From assembly GCF_018614095.1 (NCBI RefSeq), contig NZ_JAGGOY010000118.1, positions 1-45,565 of the forward strand: a stretch of 45,565 bases of DNA, given 5' to 3'. The stretch's first letter is position 1; every line of letters starts with the position of its first letter. The position numbers were made by a program, and so were the translations under genes. Source of the DNA: Streptomyces sp. ISL-87 (lineage in GTDB: Bacteria > Actinomycetota > Actinomycetes > Streptomycetales > Streptomycetaceae). The notes beneath the pieces were generated by a model. That model made no database searches. It was given only the letters and a program-made list of their open reading frames with translations, and was not told the DNA's origin. Below are positions 22,731 through 31,237 of the stretch, one piece after another.

Positions 22731-22864
22731 CCCGGCGGCGCCGTAGACCCGCCCTGTCACCGCCCTCACCGACAAGATCACCCCGTGGCGGGTTCTGGCG
22801 TATCTGGGGAGTGGGCATGTTGAGGTGTTGGGCCCGGCAACCTTTTGAACTGGTGTTTTGCAGG

Positions 22865-22965
22865 CTGGGCAAGCCTGGCCATCTCCTGGGCAAGCCATGG
22901 GCGCACCGGTCTGGGCAAGCCTGTGGATGGTGTGGGCAAGCCTGGTTCGCCGGGCTGGGCAAGCC
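22865..22965. repeat. Iteron-like array, five GGGCAAGCC repeats
   Basis: CTGGGCAAGCC or GTGGGCAAGCC occurs at 22865, 22886, 22911, 22932 and 22955, that is every 21-25 bp, about two helical turns. All copies point the same way. It lies in a 318-bp gap between convergent genes, where an operator for a promoter is unlikely. Regular direct repeats of this kind are typical of replication initiator or partition protein binding sites. I see no Rep or ParB gene in the window. Confidence 0.75.
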
Positions 22966-23048
22966 GGCCCGGCTCTGATCGCGGGAGCCATTGGGAGTGC
23001 TGGCTCCGCAGCCTGGGCTGTCCTCGGCGGAGGCCGCGTGCAGTGGGC

Positions 23049-23414
23049 TCAGGGGTCGGTGATGCCGAGCTCTTGGGCGGCCGGGCAGATCGAGCAGGTT
23101 TCGACCTGGGGCTGGCGGAGGGCGTCGAGTGCCTGCTCGCGGGTGGTGGGCCGCGTCCGGCCGGAGGCGAGGCGGCAGTCGGCGGTGTGGATGAGCATGC
23201 GCCCTCCCCTGCCGATGGGGTGCTCCAGCTTCCATTCATTCAGCGGGGTGACGGCCGGCCCGTTGCGGGCCGCTTCGGTGACGCGGTCCCGGCGTTCGAT
23301 CTCGGCGATGCGGCCGCGGATCAGCTCCAGCAGCACCAGGCACCAGCGCTCCAGCGTCCGCAGTCGCTCGACGTCGGGCGGCAGGAGCCAGTCGAGGTCG
23401 CGTCCGGCGGGCAT
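23049..23414 (-). CDS. DUF6233-like protein
   Basis: The protein has 121 residues. An N-terminal PPDVERLRTLERW, a helix ELIRGRIAEIERR, then W-LEHPIGRG and a strand-turn HTADC, and a C-terminal CSICPAAQELG follow the DUF6233 order known from Streptomyces. The cysteines HTADC and CSIC may bind metal. ATG at 23414 follows AGGAAGG. It is transcribed away from the polymerase-like gene. Confidence 0.75.
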   Translation of the reverse strand: MPAGRDLDWLLPPDVERLRTLERWCLVLLELIRGRIAEIERRDRVTEAARNGPAVTPLNEWKLEHPIGRGGRMLIHTADCRLASGRTRPTTREQALDALRQPQVETCSICPAAQELGITDP

Positions 23415-23590
23415 CGCCTACGCCTTCCTGTGGGGCTGGAGATGGTCCGCAGGGGTGCCGGTCTCCCTGGCCGGCAGCTCCGTGCGGGCCGGTGTGCGTC
23501 CGGGGTGGCACGGGCGGGACAGGACTCTGTAGATCACCTCAGTATCGTATCTCTGTTCGAATCTCTCGTTCCGCTTTCCGGCGTGCCTGT

Positions 23591-23606
23591 TCGAATAAAT
23601 TTTCGA
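23591..23606 (+). promoter_or_regulatory. Candidate LexA (SOS) box
   Basis: TCGAA-N6-TTCGA at 23591-23606 matches the outer bases of the actinobacterial LexA site (TCGAAC-N4-GTTCGA) with both inner bases changed. It lies 25 nt before the start of the Y-family polymerase gene, the place expected for damage control. The two changes leave it uncertain. Confidence 0.5.
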
Positions 23607-23631
23607 TACGGTGGCTGTGGGAGGTGTCGCC

Positions 23632-24651
23632 GTGGACGACGAGCAGAGGGATCCGGTGGGTGCCGGCTCCTCGATCCTGCATCTGCGCTGCCCCGTGGAC
23701 GTGGACCCGGTGATCTACCGGCTGCTCCTCGGCCTGGTGGCGGACGTGACCCCAGTGGTCCAGGCGGTCCCGCCGTCGGTGCTCGTAGCGGACGTGTCAG
23801 GGAGCGTCCGCTTCTTCGACCGGGACCCGGCCGAGCTCGGGCTGATGATCAGGGCTCGGGCGATGGCGCTGTACGGGCTGCCGGTGGTGATCGGCGTCGG
23901 CCCGACCTGGTCGGTGGCCGCGATGGCCTCCCGGGACGCCCTGCGCAGCGGGTTGGTCGCCGTCGGGGCCGGGCCGGAGCGGGTGGCCGCGTTCCTGCAC
24001 CACCGACCGGTCGGGGAGCTCTACGGCATCGGGCGTACCCAGGAGCAGCGCCTGGTCCAGTTCGGGGTGCACACGATCGGTCTGCTGGCGCAGCTGCCGG
24101 AGGCGGCCGTGCAGCGGGTCCTCGGCGGGCGGGCGGGCCGGCAGCTGCGCGAGGTGGCCCGCGGCATAGACCGCCGGGTGGTGGTGCCGACGGAGCTCCC
24201 GCACAGCACGGCCGCGCAGCGGCGGTTCGCCCTCGACACCCTCTCCCCCGAGGCGGTCCGTGCCGCGCTGCTGTCGTTGGCGGTCGAGCTCGGCGACCGG
24301 CTGCGGACCCGGCGCCAGGCGGCGAGGACGATCACGATGACCGTTACCCTGGCCGACCGGTCCCAGGTCCACCGAAGCCGCCAGCTGCCCGGCGGCCCGA
24401 GCGCGCACACCGAGGACCTCCGCGACACCGCGTACGAGATGTTCCGAGCGCTGGGCTTCCAGCGGGCGCGGGTGCGCGGTATCGCGCTGCGCTGCGAGCA
24501 GCTGGTCGACGCGGCCGCTGTCGCCGAGCAGCTGTCCTTCGACCAGGGCCGCGAGCGCAGACTGCGGGCGGAGAAGGCGATCGACTTGCTCAATGCCCGG
24601 TTCGGGTCCGGCACGGTGGGGCCGGCGGCCAGCTACCGGCAGGTCGGCTGA
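23632..24651 (+). CDS. Y-family DNA polymerase-like (ImuB/DinB-like)
   Basis: The protein has 339 residues from GTG 23632 (GGAGG 7 nt upstream). It follows Y-family order: YRLLLGLVADVTPVV, then LVADVSGSVRFF in place of the SIDE motif, GLPVVIGVGPTWSVAAMAS (palm/fingers), PVGELYGIGRTQEQRL (helix-hairpin-helix) and a little-finger domain after about residue 190. The first catalytic aspartate motif (DxxFYAxVE) is missing and the SIDE glutamate is replaced, so polymerase activity is unlikely; ImuB-type accessory function in translesion synthesis is more plausible. Confidence 0.85.
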   Translation: MDDEQRDPVGAGSSILHLRCPVDVDPVIYRLLLGLVADVTPVVQAVPPSVLVADVSGSVRFFDRDPAELGLMIRARAMALYGLPVVIGVGPTWSVAAMASRDALRSGLVAVGAGPERVAAFLHHRPVGELYGIGRTQEQRLVQFGVHTIGLLAQLPEAAVQRVLGGRAGRQLREVARGIDRRVVVPTELPHSTAAQRRFALDTLSPEAVRAALLSLAVELGDRLRTRRQAARTITMTVTLADRSQVHRSRQLPGGPSAHTEDLRDTAYEMFRALGFQRARVRGIALRCEQLVDAAAVAEQLSFDQGRERRLRAEKAIDLLNARFGSGTVGPAASYRQVG

Positions 24652-24657
24652 CGCCTT

Positions 24658-24696
24658 CGGGGCGGGCGGCCGGAGGTCCGGCCGGGCTCTGCCCCG
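24658..24696. terminator. Hairpins between convergent genes
   Basis: CGGGGC/GCCCCG encloses an inner perfect stem GGCCGGA/TCCGGCC. It lies between the 3' ends of the polymerase-like gene (plus) and the membrane-protein gene (minus) and may terminate both. Confidence 0.55.
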
Positions 24697-24705
24697 AGCG
24701 GTCGG

Positions 24706-25992
24706 TCAGCACCGGAAGTCGTCGAGGACCTTGCGCGTCGCAGCGTCCACCGGCCGGAGGGGGTGGGTGCTGCCGTCTTCGGCGGGCCCCAGACGCAGGG
24801 TCGTTCCGCGGCTGGTGGGGGTGACGAAGAGGACGCCGTCTTCGACGCGGGTCTGTACCGCGTCGCTGCGGTAGGGGCTGGCGGACAGGCATCCGTCGGC
24901 GAGCTCGCGTTCGTAGCGCTCGTAGGGGCCGGCGAAGAAGTGCTCGGCCACGGGGCCTTGGCCCTGCCACACCGCGATCGCCAGGAGTCCGGCGGCGATG
25001 CCTGGTGCCGCGGCCTTGAGGCCGGGGGCCTGGATGAGCCGGGGCCCGGTCCGGTGGATGAGCGCGGTCCCCGCGAGCGCGACGGCCCCGGATGCCGCGA
25101 ACAGCAGGGTGTAGTGGGAGAGGACGTCGGCCCGGTTGCCGAAGGTCAGCGGAAGGGCCGTGCAGGCCAGCACCAGCAGGCCCAGCCCGGCCAGGGTCAC
25201 CGCCTGGAAGCCGCCCAGCTTGGCCGGCCACTCCGCACGGGCCGGGACCAGGTCGTCCTCGCGGCCGACCCACTGTCCCGCGCCGCGCAGTCGTCCGGCC
25301 TGTGGGCGGGTGCCGTCGAGGCGGGACTCGACGAGCAGGTCCAGGACCGCGTCGCCGAAGGCGAGGGAGCGGCGGTGCACCGCGAACTCGTCGTCCTTCA
25401 GTCGGTTGGCCTCCTCAGCGCGGGCCGGCTGGATGCGCAGCCCGGTTCCGCCGGCGAAGTTAAGGTTCACCGGATGTCCGGGGTCGGGGAAGCCGGGCAC
25501 GGTGGGGGCCGGGCGGCCGCGCCCGTCCGGGCGCACGCCGCCGTCGCGCTCAGGGAAGTACTTCTCGTACATCCTGGGGTGCCGGCGGTGACCGTGGAGG
25601 CTGGCCTGGAGCGCCTCGGCCTGCTCGATCACCACGTCCAACAACGGCGATGCCGGGGCGCTGCGCATCTGATCGACCACCGCGGCTCCCGGAACCGTCT
25701 GCCACAGGCCGCTGGTCCGCTCCAGGACCCGGTCCTTCCACAGGTCGCGGACGGACCGCGGCCATACACGGGCGGCGGGCAGGCGCCGCGGAGGCCGTCC
25801 GTCGGCGAGGTGCGCGCGCAGCAGTGTGAGGGCGCTGCGCAGGTAGTCGGTCTCGGCCGCGTAGTGGACCGCGGCCGCAGTGGTCCGCTGCCGTACGTCG
25901 GCCCTGGTCTCGTGGACTCGGTCGGCCGCGGCCCGGGCCGCGCGGCCCTGTGCGTGCAGCTCGGCGATTGCACGCTCCCAGCTCGCGCTCAT
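24706..25992 (-). CDS. Membrane protein of unknown function
   Basis: The protein has 428 residues. A cytoplasmic, arginine-rich helical N-terminal half (about 1-240) is followed by three hydrophobic helices near residues 245-265 (VTLAGLGLLVLACTALPL), 280-300 (YTLLFAASGAVALAGTAL) and 315-335 (APGIAAGLLAIAVW). The C-terminal 90 residues (with DGVLFVTPTSRGTTLRLGP strands) would lie outside. ATG at 25992 follows GGGGGA. It may share a transcript with the helicase gene 108 nt upstream. No family recognised. Confidence 0.75.
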   Translation of the reverse strand: MSASWERAIAELHAQGRAARAAADRVHETRADVRQRTTAAAVHYAAETDYLRSALTLLRAHLADGRPPRRLPAARVWPRSVRDLWKDRVLERTSGLWQTVPGAAVVDQMRSAPASPLLDVVIEQAEALQASLHGHRRHPRMYEKYFPERDGGVRPDGRGRPAPTVPGFPDPGHPVNLNFAGGTGLRIQPARAEEANRLKDDEFAVHRRSLAFGDAVLDLLVESRLDGTRPQAGRLRGAGQWVGREDDLVPARAEWPAKLGGFQAVTLAGLGLLVLACTALPLTFGNRADVLSHYTLLFAASGAVALAGTALIHRTGPRLIQAPGLKAAAPGIAAGLLAIAVWQGQGPVAEHFFAGPYERYERELADGCLSASPYRSDAVQTRVEDGVLFVTPTSRGTTLRLGPAEDGSTHPLRPVDAATRKVLDDFRC

Positions 25993-26100
25993 CCGTTTCC
26001 CCCTTGAAGTCGGCGTCCGTGTCATCGTGCCCGCAGCCGGCCCCCGGATCGACCACGTTCCGGGGGCAGGCTGCGGCGGCTTGGTCGGATGTTCCTCGCG

Positions 26101-28620
26101 CTACGGGGCCGTGCGGCAGGTTTCGGCGTAGGTGGAAAAGAAATTGGCGCCGGTCAGCTTGCTCTGCACGAGCTGCTCAGCGACAGCCTGTTCCTCACCC
26201 CAATTGCCAAGGTCGCTGGCGAGTGCGGTGGCGTATTTCATGATGGCAGTGCGCAGCAGCTCGTACTTCCCCGGGGTGACCACCCGCATGCCGGGGACCG
26301 GGGTGCCGTACTGGTCGGCGGCGCGGCTGCGGTGCAGCATCACCGGCAGGGCCTTGACCTCTGGGTGCTTCCCGGTGCACCAGTCGACGCTCTGACCGAG
26401 CTGTCCCAGGTCCTTCTTGGCGATGGTGTCCGTCACGCAGCCCGTCTTGAGCTCCGTCACGGCGAACAGGTCCGAGGTCAGGGCCCAGAGGTTGTCCGGG
26501 CCCTTGCCCTCCTGCTTCTCGGGCCGGGTGCTGACGAATCCGAGGTGGAGCCCCAGGCGGTGCCAGGCGTGCTCTGCATCGTCCGATCGCTCTTCGACCT
26601 CCCAGACCACGTCTTCGAGGAGCTTCTTGATGCCGAGCACCAGGGTGACGCCGTCGGCATACTCATTGGCGAGGAACTCGGCCGCAGCGCGCGCTTGCAC
26701 GGCGGCCGGCTTGATCTGGGCAGAGGCCACGCCGGCGAGGGGGCGCAGGACGAATTGGTTCTCACCGACGGCGGTGACGAGGCTCTGCTGGGCCGACTTG
26801 GCGTTGATCGGGTGGAGGTAGGCGGCCTTCTGCTCGCGCAGCCACCCGCGCAGCGGCTTGTCGTCGAGGGTGTTCATCGTCTTCTGGAGGCGGTCGGCCG
26901 CCTTTTCCGGGAGGCCGGTGGCAGCCAGGTCGAAGGCTTCTCGCAGGGCCACCGCCTCCGGGCGGACAGTGCCGAGCTGGGTGTAGCGGACCTCGGCGAG
27001 GGCGCGGCGGCTGCGTCCGGTCCACCGGGGGTCTCGGGCCAGGCACGCTTCGAGCGCGTGGCGAACGTCGTTCAGGCCGCCGCCGTGGATCTGTTCGGCG
27101 ATTTCCCGGCTGAGGGCCAGTTGGGCCTGGGTCGCGGGTGAGAACAGCTGGAGGTGCCGGGGCTCGTGGAGGGCTAGTGCGAGGTTCGCACCGAGGAGGA
27201 GGACCGCACAGTAGTCCTCGCTGTCTCGGACGCCGCGGCCCATGCCCTGCTCGATCCGCTGGATTTCTCGGGCGAGGCGCACGGGGCTGTCGGCCAGGGC
27301 CACGGACTCTCGGCGTTCCACGGCGTCCAGGGGCCTGGGGATGCCGTCGAGGATGAGCAGGCGGCAGGCGTCGGCGGGCAGGTCGACGCCGTCGTACTTG
27401 TTGACCAGGACCACCAGGCCCACGTGGCCTTCCTGAAGCTCCTTCACTCCGGCCGCGAGGTCCTGCACGTGATGGGTGCGGTCGGCGTAGGGCTTCCAAG
27501 CGGCCGCGGCCTGGGCGCTGGGTACGAGGACGACGACGTTGATCGGGTCGGCGTCGGGCACCCCGTCGCCGTCCCGGTCCCCGTCTGCGTACTCGCGGGC
27601 CAGTTGGCGCACGGCGTCGTTGTCGAGGGCGGTGTTGAGGGCGATGGGTGCGAGGATCATCCGTTCGCCGAGGTCGGCTGCGCTGCCCGGTGTGATCGGC
27701 CGGGCGACCAGGGCGGGGGCGGCCTGGAAGTCAGTGACCAGGGCGCTGTCGTCGGCCAGGGTGGCGGTGAGGTACACGCGACGGCGGGCTCGGGCGAAGG
27801 AGGGGATGCGGTCGATGGGCGGGCACGAGGGCCGGATCTCGATCGCCGTGGGCGTCGCCGTCGCGGAGCACAGGGGCAGGACGTGCGCGATCAGCGGCCA
27901 CGCGAACTTGAAGCCGTCCTCGCCGCGGTGCGGGTGCAGGATTTTCAGGACCTGCTCGTTCTTGTCCGACCACGCCCAGAAGGGGATGGTGGCGAGCGCG
28001 CTGAAGTCCCGCGCTTCAAGGTCGGCCAAGGCGTTCGGGGCCTGGTGGCGCAGGTCCTCGCGGAAGAGGTCCAGCAGGGCCTGGTAGGCATCGTGGCCAA
28101 TGGGTACGCGGAGCCGGAACTGGTCCTCGGTCCGCGCGAGTGCGGCGTGGGCGTCGTCGACCACGACGACGCCGAGGTCGACCGGCTGCTTGCCGTCGCC
28201 GACAACGCCGAACTGAGACTTGCCGTTGATCAGCTTCTGGTAGTTCGTCACCAGGACGGTCCGCGCCGCGAGGAACCCCGGGTCCTGGGGGTCTTCGGTC
28301 GTGGCGACGGCGAGCTTGCTCGCTTCCGCGCGGGCCTGCTTGACGAGGTAGTTGTCCGGCGCCAGGTACACGGCCTTGCCGATGCCCTCGTTGAGGGTGC
28401 TCTGGGCGATCAGCAGGCCGACCGCGGTCTTGCCGCCTCCGGTGTTCTGCTTGATCACCACGTCGCGGTCGTCACGCCGGTCGAACCATGCGTCGAGGAC
28501 TTCACCTTGCTCGTGGCGCAGGTAGGGCCACGGGCGGTCGGCCAGCCCGGAATAGATGTCCCGAGGCCTCAAAAGGGCCTCACTGTCCCCTGTGCCGATC
28601 CGATCCCAGTCCAGCGGCAT
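26101..28620 (-). CDS. SF2 helicase with C-terminal PD-(D/E)XK nuclease signature
   Basis: The protein has 839 residues. Walker A NTGGGKT (59-65), DDAH Walker B, LTATL motif III and QGMGRGVR motif VI define a superfamily 2 helicase; the spacing and QxxGRxxR with ILDGIPRPLD resemble Rad3/DinG-type enzymes. No four-cysteine iron-sulfur insertion is seen. Near residue 708 GPDNLW, and 14 residues on TELKTG, fit the PD-(D/E)XK core, followed by KKDLGQLGQSVDW. Such helicase-nuclease fusions occur in DNA repair and anti-phage systems. ATG at 28620 is preceded by GGGGAGG. It carries no recurrent promoter element. Confidence 0.82.
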   Translation of the reverse strand: MPLDWDRIGTGDSEALLRPRDIYSGLADRPWPYLRHEQGEVLDAWFDRRDDRDVVIKQNTGGGKTAVGLLIAQSTLNEGIGKAVYLAPDNYLVKQARAEASKLAVATTEDPQDPGFLAARTVLVTNYQKLINGKSQFGVVGDGKQPVDLGVVVVDDAHAALARTEDQFRLRVPIGHDAYQALLDLFREDLRHQAPNALADLEARDFSALATIPFWAWSDKNEQVLKILHPHRGEDGFKFAWPLIAHVLPLCSATATPTAIEIRPSCPPIDRIPSFARARRRVYLTATLADDSALVTDFQAAPALVARPITPGSAADLGERMILAPIALNTALDNDAVRQLAREYADGDRDGDGVPDADPINVVVLVPSAQAAAAWKPYADRTHHVQDLAAGVKELQEGHVGLVVLVNKYDGVDLPADACRLLILDGIPRPLDAVERRESVALADSPVRLAREIQRIEQGMGRGVRDSEDYCAVLLLGANLALALHEPRHLQLFSPATQAQLALSREIAEQIHGGGLNDVRHALEACLARDPRWTGRSRRALAEVRYTQLGTVRPEAVALREAFDLAATGLPEKAADRLQKTMNTLDDKPLRGWLREQKAAYLHPINAKSAQQSLVTAVGENQFVLRPLAGVASAQIKPAAVQARAAAEFLANEYADGVTLVLGIKKLLEDVVWEVEERSDDAEHAWHRLGLHLGFVSTRPEKQEGKGPDNLWALTSDLFAVTELKTGCVTDTIAKKDLGQLGQSVDWCTGKHPEVKALPVMLHRSRAADQYGTPVPGMRVVTPGKYELLRTAIMKYATALASDLGNWGEEQAVAEQLVQSKLTGANFFSTYAETCRTAP

Positions 28621-28731
28621 CCTGGCCTCCCCACCCCAGTCGACGGGTGGGCTGATGCTCACCCGGAACGGGTCATTCTCCCCCGGATTCGGGATCAAGG
28701 TGGCCTGAATTTCAGCAGGTGTGCCGTACAG

Positions 28732-28767
28732 CGATGGGCCGCACGGATAGCTCCGTACGGCCCATCG
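28732..28767 (-). terminator. Strong hairpin between two genes
   Basis: CGATGGGCCG-ACGGA pairs with TCCGT-CGGCCCATCG (15 bp, one mismatch, 4-nt loop), 18 nt after the stop at 28785. It suggests the helicase gene is transcribed separately from the gene upstream. Confidence 0.6.
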
Positions 28768-28784
28768 GCGTCTGCCTCGCCGGT

Positions 28785-29591
28785 TCACCTGCTCAAGCGG
28801 GTGCGCGGCCCCCACGCGAACTCAAGGTCGTCCAGGAGGACCGCCTCCAGCGCCTTGTCCCACTGGCTGCGCAGCAGGAACGGCACGGCCTCCATCCGCT
28901 CACAGATGATCAGGCTCTCGGGCCGACCGGCCAGCATGTAGCGGCCGTGCGACGCCGGCGCGCTACCCGGCCCGTACGCGCGCAGCAGTTCTTCCAGGCG
29001 CGCGCGGTGCTGCTCGGCGAACGCCTCCAGGCGCTCCGCGTATCCGGCCCTCTCGTCCTCGCGCACGGCGCCGAGCGCCGCGGCGAGGATCTCGTCCGAC
29101 GCCTCGGGGCCGAGGAATTCGCTCGGGGCGGCCAAGGCCCACGTGCACCGTCGGGCCGCGGCCAGGACCTTCTCCGTGTCCAGCGCCGGAGCCGGCTCCT
29201 GAGCCGAGGGTGTTGAGGCAGAGGAGGCCGGCTGCCGATGGTGCGCGAGCAGCAGGGCGCTGGAGGCGGCGAGCCCGCGCTGGGTCGTGGCGGTGGTGTC
29301 GGCGACGCGCAGCAGATAGCTTGCGACATCGCGGACACCGGCGAACCAGCCGTCCTCGAACCGCTGCTCAGACCCGTGCGGGGGGCTGCTCTCGGAGATC
29401 CAGGTGTGGGCTCCGGCCACGGCCCCGGCTTCCAGCTTCGATACGATCTCGTCCGCCTGCTCTGGAGAGACCCCGGCAGCGGCCAGGGCCTGGAAGACAG
29501 TGAACCTCGCACCCGTTGCTTCGCTCTGGTGATGGCCGATGCGGGCCAGCTCCTGGCCGTATACGTCGGGGTCGTGCTGCTCGGTGCTCAC
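28785..29591 (-). CDS. Hypothetical protein upstream of helicase
   Basis: The protein has 268 residues from GTG 29591 (GGGAG 8 nt upstream). A helical first part (LARIGHHQSEATGARFTVFQAL, AGVSPEQADEIVSKL) is followed by ERFEDGWFAGVRDVASYLLR-type helices and a coiled coil (EDERAGYAERLEAFAEQHRARL in description). No family known. Its position beside the helicase-nuclease makes a functional link possible but the hairpin between them argues against a simple operon. Confidence 0.7.
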   Translation of the reverse strand: MSTEQHDPDVYGQELARIGHHQSEATGARFTVFQALAAAGVSPEQADEIVSKLEAGAVAGAHTWISESSPPHGSEQRFEDGWFAGVRDVASYLLRVADTTATTQRGLAASSALLLAHHRQPASSASTPSAQEPAPALDTEKVLAAARRCTWALAAPSEFLGPEASDEILAAALGAVREDERAGYAERLEAFAEQHRARLEELLRAYGPGSAPASHGRYMLAGRPESLIICERMEAVPFLLRSQWDKALEAVLLDDLEFAWGPRTRLSR

Positions 29592-29688
29592 GCTGTGTCT
29601 CCCTCGTCTGCGTGGGTGTGGTCGACGGTCCGGTCCGGACTGCGTGCGTGCAGGCGTCGGTGCCCGCGTCGCGGTCGCCGGTGCGCGG

Positions 29689-30756
29689 TCAGGGCTTGGT
29701 GTGAGGGCGCTTGGTGCCCTTGCGGCCGTCGCGCAGTGCGGCAAGGAGCTCCTCGGGCTCGGGCCTCAGGCCGCTGCCCAGGTAGCGGATCCCCTCGCCC
29801 TCGGGCGCGGTGTCGGTGTCCTTGCCGATGGGGTGCCGGCGGCTGGTCGAGGTGCGCCATCCGTAGCGGGAGTCCCACACCGCGGCGGCGGCCGGCTGGT
29901 CGGTGTCGAGCAGCACGGCGGCGGCGACGGCGCCTCCGTCGAGCTGGCGCATCTCCACCTGGGCCTGCTGGGCGATGCCGGCGGCGGCCAGGACGTCGGC
30001 GGTGTGCTGCAGGTAGGGCTGGGCGCCGCGGGCGCGGAGCTCCCGCTCGGCGAACGCGACGGCGGCGCGGTGGGTGATGGCGGGGTAGCCCAGCTGGAGA
30101 GCGGCGTCCTTCAGGTCGAGGCCGGGCTGCTGCTCGACGAGGTCGGCGATCCTGCGGCCGCGGAGGGTGGCCAGGCCGGACTGCGCGGTGGGGAACTTGG
30201 TGATGCCGAGGGTGTCGGAGACGGTCTCGACGGTGACGGCGGGATCGGCGTCCAGGAGCTCGGCGATCCGCGGCAGGATCTCGTCGCGGGGGATCATGTC
30301 GCCGCTGCCCTCGCGGCGGCCGCCGCCGGCGCCGCGGCCGGGCCGGCTGTCCTTGTACGCGAGGACCAGGCGGCGGGGCCAGTGCTCGGTGCCCTTGGGG
30401 CCGGCGGGCACGAGGACCATGCCGGCGGCCAGGGCCGGGTCCTTCTTGTACGTGTTCCAGGTGACGGGTTCGATGCCGAGCACCTGGGCGGCCTCGTGGC
30501 GGTCAAGGAGGTCCTCGTCGTCGTCGACCTGGGGCAGCTCGGGGATGGGCTCGCCGGCGTAGAAGGCCTTGGTCTGCTCGGAGTCCCAGAGCTGGTTGCG
30601 GGCGTCGGGCGAGCTGATCGGCGCCGGGTGGCCTTCCGCGGCGTAGGGCTTCTGGTTTCGGAGCGTGGTGAGCTTCTTGCCGAGGGCATCGGCAAGGTCG
30701 GACATGGTCTGGACGTACGGCAGGCGGCCGGCGCGGATCACGTGCTTCTCCTTCAT
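29689..30756 (-). CDS. Putative DNA-binding protein
   Basis: The protein has 355 residues. Near residue 75-105 LLDRHEAAQVLGIEPVTWNTYKKDP resembles an excisionase/MerR-type winged helix-turn-helix, preceded by a basic region (ALGKKLTTLRNQKPYAA) of similar shape. Later helical units (ILPRIAELLDADPAVTVETVSDTLGI and LRGRRIADLVEQQPGLDLKDAALQLGY, split here) also look like helix-turn-helix modules. So it may carry three or four such modules. The ATG at 30756 lacks a Shine-Dalgarno site; a 10-bp hairpin (30761-30787) lies directly upstream. Start is therefore uncertain. Confidence 0.65.
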   Translation of the reverse strand: MKEKHVIRAGRLPYVQTMSDLADALGKKLTTLRNQKPYAAEGHPAPISSPDARNQLWDSEQTKAFYAGEPIPELPQVDDDEDLLDRHEAAQVLGIEPVTWNTYKKDPALAAGMVLVPAGPKGTEHWPRRLVLAYKDSRPGRGAGGGRREGSGDMIPRDEILPRIAELLDADPAVTVETVSDTLGITKFPTAQSGLATLRGRRIADLVEQQPGLDLKDAALQLGYPAITHRAAVAFAERELRARGAQPYLQHTADVLAAAGIAQQAQVEMRQLDGGAVAAAVLLDTDQPAAAAVWDSRYGWRTSTSRRHPIGKDTDTAPEGEGIRYLGSGLRPEPEELLAALRDGRKGTKRPHTKP

Positions 30757-30797
30757 CACGGGGCGGGGCGCTCGTCGCGCCCCGCCGGCGGGGGGTG

Positions 30798-31205
30798 TCA
30801 GTCGGTCGTGGGGTCGGGCAGGCAGCCCGGGTTGCACGTCTCGCCGGCCTCGGCGCCGCATCCGTCGCAGGGGCGGGCGGCCGCCTCGATGAGCGGGCGG
30901 AGGTGGGCGAAGGCGCTGCCGGCGGTGGTGTGCGGGGTGAGGCGGCCGGCGGCGATGAGGTACAGGGCGTGGGGCGGGTTGCTGGTGGTGCGCACCCGGA
31001 TGCCGGCGGTGTCTCCCGGGCCGGCGGCGAGGCCGGGAGCCGCGAGGACGCCCGCGGCGGGGACGGCGGTGACGCCGGCGTCGGCCAGGAGCTCGGCGAG
31101 GTGGGCGAGTTCGGCGTCGGCGGCCGCGGCGGTGGCCGGCCACGCGGATGCGGCGGCTGCGGTCTGCGTCGCGCTGCCGGCGGGGTGGGTGACGGTGAGG
31201 GGCAT
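30798..31205 (-). CDS. Small protein with C-terminal cysteine cluster
   Basis: The protein has 135 residues. The alanine-rich helical N-terminal part is followed by a strand region (IRVRTTSNPPHALYLIAAG) and a C-terminal CDGCGAEAGETCNPGC, a likely zinc-binding knuckle. ATG at 31205 has an AGGAGG site. It is under promoter-hairpin copy 16 and may be the first gene of the unit 31205-28785. Confidence 0.75.
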   Translation of the reverse strand: MPLTVTHPAGSATQTAAAASAWPATAAAADAELAHLAELLADAGVTAVPAAGVLAAPGLAAGPGDTAGIRVRTTSNPPHALYLIAAGRLTPHTTAGSAFAHLRPLIEAAARPCDGCGAEAGETCNPGCLPDPTTD

Positions 31206-31237
31206 GGGGCCTCCTGGGTGGGGTGTGTGTTCGGTGC

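Noticed and set aside
22386..22991. Minus-strand frames across 22.4-23.2 kb (opposite the 107-residue gene and the repeats)
   Set aside because: They are compositional shadows; the plus-strand gene has a strong ribosome site and a recognisable pattern, and the frame across the repeats is only translated repeat sequence.
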